Part shown: positions 43,762-53,513 of the stretch, piece after piece | Position numbering within the stretch: the first letter of the stretch is position 1 | Layout: each line of letters begins with the position of its first letter | Assembly: GCA_963923955.1 (NCBI GenBank) | Contig: OZ000552.1 | Coordinates: 806,001-870,000, forward strand | Direction: 5' to 3' | Source: G963923955 sp963923955 | GTDB taxonomy: Bacteria > Pseudomonadota > Gammaproteobacteria > Eutrophobiales > Eutrophobiaceae | Length of the DNA stretch: 64,000 nucleotides | The notes under the pieces: model-generated | What the model saw: the letters and a program-made list of their open reading frames with translations, nothing else | What the model was told of the DNA's origin: nothing | The model's database searches: none | Position numbers and translations under genes: made by a program

Positions 43762-45312
43762 TCACCCCGGTGTACCAAAGCCTCCCCCGCCGGGAGTCTG
43801 CATCATAACTTCATCTGTCGCCTGCATCGCCTTTTTACTAGCCTTAAGATCTGGTGCACCGTTGATCAGGAAAGAACCTGCTGCGCCGGGTTGTCCTCCC
43901 TGCAGTCCCGCAGCCTGAATCTTCAAACGGCTCGGTATCGCATTCAACAACCAGTCCTTACCGCTACGCATGCGGAATCCTATGCGCTGACCATCGCCAC
44001 CCTGATGCCTGCCTTTGCCACCGGTTCCCGGCAGCAGTTCCTTGCAGTTAAATTCGATTGGAATAGAGGCCTCAAGCACTTCAATCGGGATGGCCGATAC
44101 ACCTGTAGGATAACAGGTCGCCGACAGGCCGGACTTGGTCGCCCGTGCGCCCATGCCGCCGGAGTAATTAAACATGCAACTGGTAAATGGCCGATTATCC
44201 TTGTCACGTCCCTGAATCTGCATGGTCCACACCGCGCCGGAGCCTTCGGCCAGGACCCGCTCCGGCATGATCTCCTCCAGGGCATTGAGTATTGGGAAGG
44301 GAACGTACATTCCCACTACGTGACGTGCATTGACCGGCACCGGATATTCGGCATTGACGATACAATTATCCGGCAGCTTCACCTTGATCGGCCTTAAGCT
44401 ACCGGCATTGTTCGGCAATTCGGGGTTAAGTACGCTGCGCACGGCAAAGGTACTGTAGGCATGAGTATAGGCCGGCACAACATTAATACCATGTCTGCTC
44501 GGCACGGCACTGCCGGCGAAGTCGATGACGATCTCACCCAGCTCGGTATCAATCGTCACGGCAGTTTTTAATGTGATCTCATCGCCTCCCGGGACATCAA
44601 AGGTCGTTTCACCATGATAGGTTCCCGCCCCCAGACTGCGAATATCGGCGCGGGTCGCCGCATCTGAACGCCTGATGATCTCCGCCGCCAATTCATTGAT
44701 ATCGTCAAGCCTGTAACGCTCACACATAGCATTCAGTCGCTCCCCTCCCATCTTGCCGCTGGCAAGCTGAGCAGAGAGATCGCCGAATATGGCATCCGGT
44801 GTCCGCACGTTGTGTCGAATAATCTCGTGCAAGGTCGCATCAGGTCTGCCGCGCTCATACAGCTTGAGGACGGGGATCCACAAACCCTCCTCATGTATAT
44901 CACGCGCCCCTGCGCCAATGCCATAACCGCCGATGTCGGTGTGATGAATAGTCGAACCGGCATATCCGATTAATCTACCTTTTCTGAAGATCGGTGTGAG
45001 TACTGTGATATCGAAGAAGTGACCGGCCGACAGCCATGGATCATTGGTGATCAAGACATCGCCCGGCTCAATTTGCTCAGGCGGTATCACCTCGATAATG
45101 TTTTTAGCAGCAGCGGCCAGGGAATTGATGTGTCCCGGTGTGCCGGCCAGGCCCTGGGAAATCATACGCGCATCGGCATCAAATAAAGCCGTTGCGAGGT
45201 CTCCTGCTTCCCGCACGATGGGGCTAAAGGCTGTGCGTTGCAGGGCCTTCGCCTGCTCGCTGACGATGCTGATTAAATTTCCCCACATGATTTCGAGTTC
45301 TATGCCGTCCAC
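43762..45312 (-). CDS. Hydantoinase B/oxoprolinase-type subunit
   Basis: 516 residues. Family markers: REAGDLATALFD, GTPGHINSL, GDVLITNDPWLSAGHFFD, HHTDIGGYG, and the Gly-rich C-terminus TPGGGGFGTPG. With HyuA it forms an ATP-dependent ring-opening enzyme of the hydantoinase, oxoprolinase or acetone-carboxylase group. Length is at the short end of the family. It follows hyuA by 123 nt on the same strand. The substrate cannot be told; an imide or lactam fits the region. Confidence 0.92.
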   Translation of the reverse strand: MDGIELEIMWGNLISIVSEQAKALQRTAFSPIVREAGDLATALFDADARMISQGLAGTPGHINSLAAAAKNIIEVIPPEQIEPGDVLITNDPWLSAGHFFDITVLTPIFRKGRLIGYAGSTIHHTDIGGYGIGAGARDIHEEGLWIPVLKLYERGRPDATLHEIIRHNVRTPDAIFGDLSAQLASGKMGGERLNAMCERYRLDDINELAAEIIRRSDAATRADIRSLGAGTYHGETTFDVPGGDEITLKTAVTIDTELGEIVIDFAGSAVPSRHGINVVPAYTHAYSTFAVRSVLNPELPNNAGSLRPIKVKLPDNCIVNAEYPVPVNARHVVGMYVPFPILNALEEIMPERVLAEGSGAVWTMQIQGRDKDNRPFTSCMFNYSGGMGARATKSGLSATCYPTGVSAIPIEVLEASIPIEFNCKELLPGTGGKGRHQGGDGQRIGFRMRSGKDWLLNAIPSRLKIQAAGLQGGQPGAAGSFLINGAPDLKASKKAMQATDEVMMQTPGGGGFGTPG

Positions 45313-45435
45313 CTTATATCTCCACTTGTTGTTTTATCATTAGCCTCCTCCACCTTGGCCGGCATGACACTGCATTATGATCCCGACCTTGCGCCGCGAG
45401 TACAGAGGGCCTGAATCTATTATTAAGAACTGTGC

Positions 45436-47514
45436 TTACTGACCGCTATCAATCCTGTCCGCAATCAGACTCCCGCCGACATCTACGCGTAGGCGCCAGC
45501 CTGACAAGATGAATACCGTGGTCTCTCGCTCTTCCACAATGAGCGGGCCATCTATAGTCTGGTGCTGTGACAATGCCGACCTGGCATAGACAGGTACTGC
45601 AACAGTCTCATGATCAATATAGACCTGACGTATCTGTTTTGGCTCTGCCGATGTTTGCGCTGTGGTGATTTTCGCTACGCGACCGGTCTCGCCACCATGC
45701 GCCGTGATGCGCCAACTAACTACTTCCACATCCATATCATCCAGACGCACGCCGTAGAGTGTTTCATAAGCACTCTCAAAACGTGTACGAATATCATCCG
45801 GATCTTTTTCCAGACAGGGGTCCGTATCGAAGCTGACCGTTACTTCGGTCTGTTGACCGAAGTAACGCATGTCGGCTGAGTAGGCATAGGCGACAGATTC
45901 CTGACTAATACCGGCCTCTTCAAGGGCATGTTTTCCCTCATCGATCATTCCGCCTATCAATACGCCGACTGCATCCCAGTCGAGATCACCCAGACGACAC
46001 AGCCCACCCCGAGCAAGATCGAGCCGGGCCGGCGTCACCAGAGTGCCAAAAGCACTCAGCACACTTGCCATAGGCGGATAGATAACCCGGGAACTGTCCA
46101 GCTGCTCGGCAACATAACAGGCATGCACCGGACCGGCACCACCGAAGGCAAGCAATGGCAGGCCCCGATAGTTCACACCGCGTTCTGTCGCATGTGCCCG
46201 CGCAGCAGCAGCCATTGATTCACCGACGACACTGAATATGCCATAGGCCGCATCCTGTCTGGACACATTGAGCCCATCCGCCAGTCCCTGCATGGCCTTG
46301 TCCGCGGCATCCGCATCAAGTTGCATATCACCGCCAAGAAAATTATCTGCATCCAGTATGCCGAGAACCACATCGGCATCTGTCACACAAGGACTGTTTC
46401 CACCCCGCCCATAACAGGCCGGCCCCGGATCGGAACCTGCACTATCCGGGCCGACCTTAAGCAGACCCAGCTCATTGACTCTTGCAATGGAACCGCCACC
46501 GGCCCCGATCTCGATCATATCGATAGACGGCACCGTGACAGGCATGCCACTTCCGGGTTTGAATCGATAGCGCCGATCCACCTCAAACTCGCCACTGACC
46601 AGTGGTTGGCCCTGCTGGATCAGACATGCCTTGGCGGTTGTGCCTCCCATGTCAAAGGAAATCAGGTTGTCAATGCCATATTTTTTTGCGATATGGCCTG
46701 CGACCAGCGCGCCCGCCGCCGGGCCTGACTCAATCATCCGCACCGGGTTGTTACCAGCGACCCGGGTGCCGACCACACCGCCATTAGATAACATAATCAG
46801 CGGTTCCTGCTGCCGGCCATCTTGTTGCATCTTTTCAATCAACGCATCCAGATAGGGCCGCGAAATCGGCACAGCGTAGGCATTTAGTGCCGTTGTACTG
46901 GTGCGCAGATATTCACGCATCTGGGGTGCAACATCGCTGGACAACGAGACGAAGATATCCGGCGCCGCCTCATTCAGTATCCGGCGGATGATCTGTTCAT
47001 TCTCCGGATTACAGTAACTGTTCAACAAACATACAGCGACTGATTTCACGCCCTTACGCTTTAACTCTCCAGCCAGTTTTTTAATTTCATCTTCATCGAC
47101 AGCTTTACCACGGCTACCGTCGGCATAGACGCGCTCATCCGCCCCCCAGGTAAAGTCCCGGGTTATCAAGGGTTGGGGATATTCTATCTGCGGATCAAAC
47201 ATATCGTAGCGATGCTCATCACGAATATAGAGCACATCGCGAAAGCCCTGCGTCACGATCAAAGCCGAGCGCGGGCCTTTTCGTTCGATCAGGATATTCG
47301 TTACGATGGTGGTTGCATGAGTCACTACATCGTTTATATCGCTCAATTTGATCTGGGCTTTATTCAGCACCAGCTCAGACACTCGAAAAAAACCTTCAAG
47401 CAGGTCACTGTGCGTGGTTAAAGTCTTATCTGTCCATACACGACCGTCACTGCATAGCAATACACCATCGGTGAAAGTACCGCCTATGTCTACCGCCAGG
47501 GCATAACGACTCAT
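45436..47514 (-). CDS. Hydantoinase A/oxoprolinase-type subunit
   Basis: 692 residues of the ASKHA ATPase fold. The N-terminal phosphate loop is DIGGTFTDGVLL (about 9-20), with DMGGTTAKACLI in the middle and GAGGGSIA following. It phosphorylates the amide or lactam before HyuB opens it. The start overlaps the IclR stop by 4 nt (47511-47514), so regulator and enzyme are coupled. Confidence 0.94.
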   Translation of the reverse strand: MSRYALAVDIGGTFTDGVLLCSDGRVWTDKTLTTHSDLLEGFFRVSELVLNKAQIKLSDINDVVTHATTIVTNILIERKGPRSALIVTQGFRDVLYIRDEHRYDMFDPQIEYPQPLITRDFTWGADERVYADGSRGKAVDEDEIKKLAGELKRKGVKSVAVCLLNSYCNPENEQIIRRILNEAAPDIFVSLSSDVAPQMREYLRTSTTALNAYAVPISRPYLDALIEKMQQDGRQQEPLIMLSNGGVVGTRVAGNNPVRMIESGPAAGALVAGHIAKKYGIDNLISFDMGGTTAKACLIQQGQPLVSGEFEVDRRYRFKPGSGMPVTVPSIDMIEIGAGGGSIARVNELGLLKVGPDSAGSDPGPACYGRGGNSPCVTDADVVLGILDADNFLGGDMQLDADAADKAMQGLADGLNVSRQDAAYGIFSVVGESMAAAARAHATERGVNYRGLPLLAFGGAGPVHACYVAEQLDSSRVIYPPMASVLSAFGTLVTPARLDLARGGLCRLGDLDWDAVGVLIGGMIDEGKHALEEAGISQESVAYAYSADMRYFGQQTEVTVSFDTDPCLEKDPDDIRTRFESAYETLYGVRLDDMDVEVVSWRITAHGGETGRVAKITTAQTSAEPKQIRQVYIDHETVAVPVYARSALSQHQTIDGPLIVEERETTVFILSGWRLRVDVGGSLIADRIDSGQ

Positions 47515-48287
47515 ACTGCAACTGCCTCCTGATAACCCAGCCTGACCGATACTACCGCTGCAGCTTCAACTACTGCTGAGACTAGTGCAGGATCGGGTCT
47601 GGCCTGTAGATGTTGTACTGAACCAAGAATGGTGATGGTGCCGGCAAGTGTGCCGGCACTGCCAAAGATGGGAGCTGCCAGTGCGTTAATTCCTCTCAGC
47701 ACCTCTTCGGGAGCGACTGCCCAACCGCGTTGTTTTACCTGTTTGACTTCTTTTCTCAATCTATCGATATCGGTATTGGTCTTTTTCGTCCAGGCCTTTA
47801 ATGATCTGTCTTCAAGCGCCCGCCAGAGCTGCGCCGGCCCAAAGGCCAGGGACACTTTACCTTGAGCAGAGCAATGGAAATCAAACAAGGCACCCGGACG
47901 AGCACTGATCTCAAACTCCGAGCGATGTTTAAGTATATCCAGCACTCTCACGCCCGCTTCCTCAAATTGACCGATGGTTACTGTCAGGTTGACCTTGTCT
48001 CTCAAGGCCGGCATGACCCGGCGCGCCTCCGCCAGAAAATCAGTTTGATCCGCGATCGCCTGGCCGATATGAAATAACTTTAGTGTGAGGTAGTACTTCT
48101 CGGTGTTCGGATCCTGTGCCACAAAACCTCGCTCAAGCAGGGTGCGCAAGTGACGATAAATACGCGGTCTGGCAGTATCCAGGGCCCTGGCAATTTCACT
48201 GACCCCCAATGGACCATCGGCATAAGCCATAAACTCGATAATCGTTACGCTGGTAACAACGGAATGAATGGGCGTACTCTCGGGCAT
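47511..48287 (-). CDS. IclR-family transcriptional regulator
   Basis: 258 residues. The N-terminal winged helix (about 10-75: GVSEIARALDTARPRIYRHLRTLLERGFV) and the C-terminal effector domain (about 85-250) match IclR. Members usually control neighbouring catabolic operons, so it should control the cupin-IclR-hyuA-hyuB set. It is cotranscribed with hyuA. Confidence 0.92.
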   Translation of the reverse strand: MPESTPIHSVVTSVTIIEFMAYADGPLGVSEIARALDTARPRIYRHLRTLLERGFVAQDPNTEKYYLTLKLFHIGQAIADQTDFLAEARRVMPALRDKVNLTVTIGQFEEAGVRVLDILKHRSEFEISARPGALFDFHCSAQGKVSLAFGPAQLWRALEDRSLKAWTKKTNTDIDRLRKEVKQVKQRGWAVAPEEVLRGINALAAPIFGSAGTLAGTITILGSVQHLQARPDPALVSAVVEAAAVVSVRLGYQEAVAV

Positions 48288-48305
48288 AGATATTGTTAAT
48301 CTGGT

Positions 48306-48670
48306 TTATCTGCATAGCGCATCGAAATCTTCGCGCACTTTATGAGTTGCATTCATTAATAAGGCCTGATCGGTAGAGATGCTAAACAGGCTGATACCCT
48401 TATCCCGGTAACGCGGTATCTTGACTGTTCCCGATTGAAACATACCCACCGCCTGCCCGCCTGACTGGCCGGGTGACAGACTTTATCAATCGCTGCTTCA
48501 ATACCAGTCTTCCAGGCCATAAGACACCGCCAAGTCTGCCGGAGCGATAAACAGGGCATCCAGCACAATGAAATCAAAACTGACGCTCGCCAATACTGCA
48601 ACCACATGCATCGCCGGAGTCTTTACAAATACCCCAAGCAACGACTGATGCGTCCTGAGCCTGAAACGCT
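48306..48670 (-). pseudogene. Decayed HpcH/HpaI-type aldolase
   Basis: On the minus strand one frame reads LLGVFVKTPAMHVVAVLA, SFDFIVLDA and LFIAPADLAVSYGLED (the family has FD.VVLD and FIGPADLA). Another frame then reads GQAVGMFQSGTVKIPRYR and GISLFSISTDQALLMNA, the family C-terminus, up to TAA 48306. A large internal part is missing and stops break the frame. An aldolase step of the local pathway has been lost or is supplied elsewhere. Confidence 0.65.
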
Positions 48671-48679
48671 TGCATGGTA

Positions 48680-49072
48680 TTACTCCGCCGGCCCCTCACC
48701 GAAATCCGCCTGCTGATATGCCACCAGGTGGCGATAGTCTTCGCGAATAGGGGAAAAGATATCGAGATTCATCACCTGTTCATCACTGATCGGCTCCCCG
48801 TAATGCATGACACCGGGTGGAATGCGGATGACACTGCCAGCACTGACTTCCAGTTCTTCATCTTCAATAACGAAACGCATCCTGCCTTTCACAATATAAA
48901 CGAGTTGCTCAAAAGGATGGCTATGAGGATTTACCTCCATGCCGGGGTCCAGCCAGTTCATTACCATAAGAACATCGTCCCCGCGAAAACCAGCGCGCTC
49001 GACACCGGGACGAACCGACTCTTTTTCCAGACCATCCCAACTATAGACACGCGCTCTCTGACCCTGGCTCAC
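48680..49072 (-). CDS. Cupin-domain protein
   Basis: 130 residues from a GTG at 49072, chosen because GAGGTAAGG, a strong ribosome site, lies just before it and the protein then begins where homologs do (ARVYSWD). A longer frame to 49216 adds residues without homology. The cupin motif PGMEVNPHSHPFEQLVYIVKG with H..E and the later PPGVMHYG supply metal ligands. Role: small metal-bound enzyme, perhaps an isomerase or dioxygenase, or a sensor. First gene of the decayed-aldolase-IclR-hyuAB run. Confidence 0.82.
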   Translation of the reverse strand: MSQGQRARVYSWDGLEKESVRPGVERAGFRGDDVLMVMNWLDPGMEVNPHSHPFEQLVYIVKGRMRFVIEDEELEVSAGSVIRIPPGVMHYGEPISDEQVMNLDIFSPIREDYRHLVAYQQADFGEGPAE

Positions 49073-49200
49073 TGCCCTTACCTCGCAAAGAATGATATTA
49101 AGGAAACCCTGATTAAACGCATCCTTAGCTCCGTAAACTGCCATACCCCAAGGGCAGGCTGCGCTCCATGCAACACTTCTCAGAGCTTCATTTAAGTGTT

Positions 49201-49213
49201 TTTCTATACGAAA
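49201..49213. promoter_or_regulatory. Candidate IclR operator before the cupin gene
   Basis: TTTCTATACGAAA: 4-bp arms around TATAC, a form often bound by IclR-type regulators. It lies about 130 nt upstream of the cupin start. Weak support, since such short symmetric strings occur by chance. Confidence 0.25.
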
Positions 49214-49318
49214 CAAAGTTTTTTATAGCAATACAGTGTCATATTTATTATCATGAGTCAATCAGGTTTCGCACGAGTATGTACAGACATTCCGAACCGC
49301 TGTTTAGATGCAATTTAT

Positions 49319-49460
49319 CCGTCATGTTGGGCGTGACCCAGTATCCAGTAAAATCGGGGACCACCCCTTCCGGCGGACTTTTTTCAACCGGATTTTCGCC
49401 GTTGGCCTCGTATGCGGCACGTGCATGTACCGCTACTTAACGCCTCGGCCGGAATGACGG
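49319..49460. repeat. Dispersed repeat with CCGTCATG..GAATGACGG ends
   Basis: The unit starts CCGTCATGTTGGGCGTGAC and ends GGCCGGAATGACGG, with a GC-rich middle. It lies in the gap between the divergent cupin and acyl-CoA ligase genes. No gene is seen in 49214-49505. Confidence 0.5.
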
Positions 49461-49505
49461 CAAGGTAAAATAATCAGTTGTTCGAGATAGCCATTTAATA
49501 CGCAC

Positions 49506-51017
49506 ATGAACATCGCAGCACACATGCTACGCGCCGGCCGCGCCTATCCGGAGCGCGCGGCGATCGCAACCGGCGCGAGAGTATTATTTAGATACGGCGA
49601 GCTGGCGGAACGGGTCGGCAAGCTGGCACATGCCCTGCGCAGGCAGTTCAATCTTGTTCCGGGCGATCATGTTGGCCTGGCCCTGAGCAACTGTCCTGAG
49701 TATGTGGAAATACTTTATGCCTGCTGGCATGCGGGACTTGTCGCTGTGCCTGTCAACGCCAAACTCCACGCTAACGAATTCGCCTTTATCCTGAAAGACA
49801 GCGAGGCGAGACTCTGCTTTGCGGCAGACGAGTTGAGCAGCATCGTCGGTGATGCGGTACAGACCACCATAGATGTAAACGGAAATGATTATGCGCAGAT
49901 GCTTGGTACCGAGCCGTTACCGCTCAGCGCAGTCAATCCGGAAGACCCTGCCTGGTTGTTCTATACCAGCGGCACTACCGGGCAGCCCAAAGGTGCTGTC
50001 CTCAGCCATCGAAACCTGCTGGCCATGGCCTGGTGTTACTTCTCCGATGTCGATCAACAATCGCCCTGGCTGTCTATCCTCCACGCCGCACCGATGAGTC
50101 ACGGTTCCGGCCTGTATGCGATTGCTCATGTCATGCAGGCCAGCTGTCACGTTATTCCTGAGAGCCGTGGTTTTGATGCCGCAGAGATATACGAACTTAT
50201 CGAGGCCTGGCCGGCTCTGGTATTTTTCGCCGCCCCGACCATGGTAAAGCGTCTGCTTGACCATGCCAGTGATACGGACACCGTAAACTTAAAGACGATC
50301 ATATATGGCGGCGGGCCTATGTATGTCGAGGATTCACTGGCGGGGCTTGAACGCTTCGGTCCTAAACTCGCGCAACTGTACGGCCAGGGCGAAAGCCCCA
50401 TGACTATCACTGCCTTGAACTCTCGCATACATGGGAAAAGCGACCATCCGCGCTGGCACGAGCGGCTGGCTTCGGTCGGTATCCCGCAAAGTGCAGTTGA
50501 AGTCCGGATTGCGAACAAAGACGATGAGCCATTGGCAAGCGGGGAAATTGGCGAAATACTCGTGCGTGGGGAAACAGTGATGAGCGGTTACTGGTGCAGG
50601 CCGGCGGCCAGCGCCGAAACCTTGCGCAATGGCTGGTTGCACACAGGTGATTTTGGCTGTCTCGATGAAGAAGGCTTTTTGACCCTCAAGGGCCGGACAA
50701 AAGATCTGATCATCTCTGGCGGCACTAATATCTACCCAAGAGAGATAGAGGAAATCCTGCTTAAACACCCGGACGTAGCCGAAGTATCTGTGATTGGCCG
50801 CACTGATCGGGAATGGGGTGAGGTGGTCGTTGCCTATGTCGTGCCACAGTCGGCAGAGCAAACTGACAGTGATGTTCTGGACAGATTCTGCATTGATAAT
50901 ATCGCCCGCTTTAAGCGCCCCAGGCATTATCGATTTGTTGATGCACTACCCAAAAATAATTACGGCAAGGTCTTAAAAACTGAACTGCGTTTAACAGAAC
51001 AAAGATACCGGCAGTGA
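49506..51017 (+). CDS. AMP-dependent acyl-CoA synthetase/ligase (ANL family)
   Basis: 503 residues. Motifs: FYTSGTTGQPKGAVLSH (about 152-168, ATP loop), YGQGESPM, GWLHTGDFG, GRTKDLIISGGTNIYPREIE, and the C-terminal NNYGKVLK with the catalytic Lys. It activates a carboxylic acid as a CoA thioester, probably an aromatic or ring-opened acid of the pathway. It is divergent from the cupin operon and ends 61 nt from the convergent ribokinase gene. Confidence 0.92.
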   Translation: MNIAAHMLRAGRAYPERAAIATGARVLFRYGELAERVGKLAHALRRQFNLVPGDHVGLALSNCPEYVEILYACWHAGLVAVPVNAKLHANEFAFILKDSEARLCFAADELSSIVGDAVQTTIDVNGNDYAQMLGTEPLPLSAVNPEDPAWLFYTSGTTGQPKGAVLSHRNLLAMAWCYFSDVDQQSPWLSILHAAPMSHGSGLYAIAHVMQASCHVIPESRGFDAAEIYELIEAWPALVFFAAPTMVKRLLDHASDTDTVNLKTIIYGGGPMYVEDSLAGLERFGPKLAQLYGQGESPMTITALNSRIHGKSDHPRWHERLASVGIPQSAVEVRIANKDDEPLASGEIGEILVRGETVMSGYWCRPAASAETLRNGWLHTGDFGCLDEEGFLTLKGRTKDLIISGGTNIYPREIEEILLKHPDVAEVSVIGRTDREWGEVVVAYVVPQSAEQTDSDVLDRFCIDNIARFKRPRHYRFVDALPKNNYGKVLKTELRLTEQRYRQ

Positions 51018-51078
51018 ACTCAAAATTATTGTCGCATAGCCTGCCGTTTCACAAACAGCATATTCTCAACAGCATATA

Positions 51079-51993
51079 CTATGAAGCTGTCGAGAATTCT
51101 CTGACTTCATCCCGAGTTGGCATGGATGTCGCCGCCCCGGCGCGGCCTACAGAGATGGCAGCAGCCTTCACCGCCAGACCGATAGCATCACTCAGACTTA
51201 AATCCTCCGCCAGGCCGGCAGCCAGGACACCGCAAAAACAATCACCCGCGCCCGTTGTGTCCACTGCCGACACCGACAGACCGGGAGTAAATTCGCTGTG
51301 CGCTTCGCTTACTGCAACAACCCCGTTTGCTCCAAGTGTTACTATGATGATTTGCCCCTCTCGTCTTATTAGTTTTCGCGCCGCATCTGTGACGGCTTCC
51401 TGCGTCTCCGGTGAGGCGGATAAAGCGGCATACGCCGCCAATTCGCTTTCATTGACCACCAGCATATCAACCAGGGTAAAGAGCTCGGCTCCCGCTTCAA
51501 CAGCCGGTGCGGCATTCAAGATAGTCGTCCCGTTTTTCGCAGCATCACTGTTAAAAAAAGTTCGAATGGTATCTATAGGGCTTTCCAACTGGGCGAGAAA
51601 AACCTTATTCCCAATAAGTTGCTCAGCTGCGATATCATCTGACATCAAGCTGGCGTTTGCGCCCGGTACGATGACAATAGCATTCTCGCCCGAGGCTGAG
51701 ACATTGATAAAGGCCTGTCCAGTAGGCTGATCCGGGTTTATCTTCACTAATGAAACATTCACACCACAATGAGTCAGATTCGCCAGCATCTTGTCAGCAG
51801 GAGCATCAGTGCCTACTGCACCAATCATCATGCTGTCCACCCCCATACGCGCAGCAGCAACAGCCTGATTGGCACCTTTACCACCCGGGAAATGCGCAAG
51901 ATCCGAGGCTGAGACGGTTTCTCCAAGAAGCGGTAACTCTTCTACTGATGCCACAATATCGAGATTAATCGCACCTAAAACACAGACGCTCAT
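51079..51993 (-). CDS. PfkB-family carbohydrate kinase, ribokinase-like
   Basis: 304 residues. N-terminal substrate motif FPGGKGANQAVAAARMG (about 36-52) and C-terminal DTTGAGDCFCGVLAAGLAE (about 247-265) with the catalytic Asp. ATP-dependent phosphorylation of ribose or a related sugar; its position next to a deaminase-like amidohydrolase hints at a ribosylated N-heterocycle as substrate source. It is divergent from that gene with a 113-bp gap. Confidence 0.88.
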   Translation of the reverse strand: MSVCVLGAINLDIVASVEELPLLGETVSASDLAHFPGGKGANQAVAAARMGVDSMMIGAVGTDAPADKMLANLTHCGVNVSLVKINPDQPTGQAFINVSASGENAIVIVPGANASLMSDDIAAEQLIGNKVFLAQLESPIDTIRTFFNSDAAKNGTTILNAAPAVEAGAELFTLVDMLVVNESELAAYAALSASPETQEAVTDAARKLIRREGQIIIVTLGANGVVAVSEAHSEFTPGLSVSAVDTTGAGDCFCGVLAAGLAEDLSLSDAIGLAVKAAAISVGRAGAATSMPTRDEVREFSTAS

Positions 51994-52106
51994 GATGGTT
52001 TATTTCGACTTATCCAATTATGCATACTATGGCGTGTTGATTATTTAAGATTCTACCAACTTCGAGAGCAAAACATCAAGACGTCACCATAAAAAAATAA
52101 CAAGCG

Positions 52107-53513
52107 ATGAGTGATAAACAAGATTCAAGACCGATACAGGCTGACACCCTTATAGTCGGTACAACAATTATTACGATGGATGCATCCCGCCGGATCATCA
52201 AGGACGGTGCCATGGCGATTTGCAAGGACAAGATCATCTTCGTTGGAAAACATCGCGACGCAGAACAAAGCATTGAAGCAAAACAAACCATAGACGGCAC
52301 CCGCTTCGTTGTCACCCCCGGCTTTATTGACGGCCATATCCATATTACCGGCGATCCGCTAACGCGCGGTTACGTCCCTGACGAAATCGACGTCGGCTTT
52401 GCAGAAAAAATGAATGACTGGGTCATCCCCCGTTACTATGCCCATACGCCGGAGGATGAAAGACTATCTGCACAGATGGCGGCAATGGAAATGCTGCGCT
52501 CAGGCACAACCTGTTTCTTGGAAGCAGGCACAATCCGACATCTCGATGCTGTTGTTGACGGTTTAAATGAGTCAGGCATTCGTGGACGAGTCGGAAGCTG
52601 GGTAGAAGGTCGCGCCTTTGACACTGTGGAAGACGAAACAGCACTGATCGATGCTGCAGTCCGGCAGTTAGAAGATGAAGTCAGAAAATACCCCGCCGAT
52701 AAAGATGAACTCATAGCAGCCTGGCCCTTGCTGGTCGGTCATGCGACAAATCCGGATGCAGTGTGGCTGGCGGCAAAATCCCTGGCGGATACAAATGGAC
52801 TGGGTATTTCTGCACACATGAGTCCTTATAAGACTGACGCAAAATGGTTCTTGGAAAATACCGGATGCCGCCCGATTGAGCACCTGGCCGAGCTCGGTGT
52901 GCTCGGCAGCAATGTGTCACTCACCCATGTCGTGCATATCAATCAGGGGGAGCTGGAGCAACTGGCAAAGACACAGACCAATGTTATTCACTGTCCTATC
53001 GCGGCGATGAGAGATGCCTGCGGGATCACTGCGGTCGGCCTGTTTCCTGAAATGGCGAAGGCGGGTATTAACATCCTGCTTGGTACGGATGGTTATAGTT
53101 CGGACCTGATGCATGGTATGAGGATGACCACGGCTGTCTTTAAAGATGCACGCCAGAACTTCAGACTCTTTCCCGCCCATGAGGCACTGGCCATGGCGAC
53201 ACTAAACCCAGCCAAGGCATTGCAACTGGACATGGAAATCGGATCACTGGAGGTGGGTAAAAAAGCGGACTTTATCCTGCACGATACACACCGCATCGAG
53301 TGGCAGCCCATACAGAACATGGTGAATCAACTGGTATGGTCGGCAGATGGTAGAGGAGTACATAGTGTTTGGGTTGATGGGGTGCGTCTGATAGACAACT
53401 ATCGCTCTACTATATTCGATGAAGAAGCACTCTATCGACAGGCTCAAATTGTGGGAGAAGCAATTATAGACCGCTCCGGGGTTCCCCTTGTCTGTCCATG
53501 GCCTATTGAATAA
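52107..53513 (+). CDS. TRZ/ATZ-type amidohydrolase (second paralog)
   Basis: 468 residues. Ligand motifs GHIHITGDP (about 76-79), SAHMSPYKT, LTHVVH and LGTDGYSS, and the closing GSLEVGKKADFILHD. It aligns along its whole length with the protein at 36807-38219, the metal sites kept and the lid region (VGFAEKMNDW against PFAENVFLWL) differing, so the two may act on successive or related substrates. The stop overlaps the next MFS gene's ATG (TAATG). Confidence 0.88.
   Translation: MSDKQDSRPIQADTLIVGTTIITMDASRRIIKDGAMAICKDKIIFVGKHRDAEQSIEAKQTIDGTRFVVTPGFIDGHIHITGDPLTRGYVPDEIDVGFAEKMNDWVIPRYYAHTPEDERLSAQMAAMEMLRSGTTCFLEAGTIRHLDAVVDGLNESGIRGRVGSWVEGRAFDTVEDETALIDAAVRQLEDEVRKYPADKDELIAAWPLLVGHATNPDAVWLAAKSLADTNGLGISAHMSPYKTDAKWFLENTGCRPIEHLAELGVLGSNVSLTHVVHINQGELEQLAKTQTNVIHCPIAAMRDACGITAVGLFPEMAKAGINILLGTDGYSSDLMHGMRMTTAVFKDARQNFRLFPAHEALAMATLNPAKALQLDMEIGSLEVGKKADFILHDTHRIEWQPIQNMVNQLVWSADGRGVHSVWVDGVRLIDNYRSTIFDEEALYRQAQIVGEAIIDRSGVPLVCPWPIE

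Noticed and set aside
49075..49216. N-terminal extension of the cupin protein
   Set aside because: No homology in the added residues, and a strong ribosome site supports the internal GTG at 49072.
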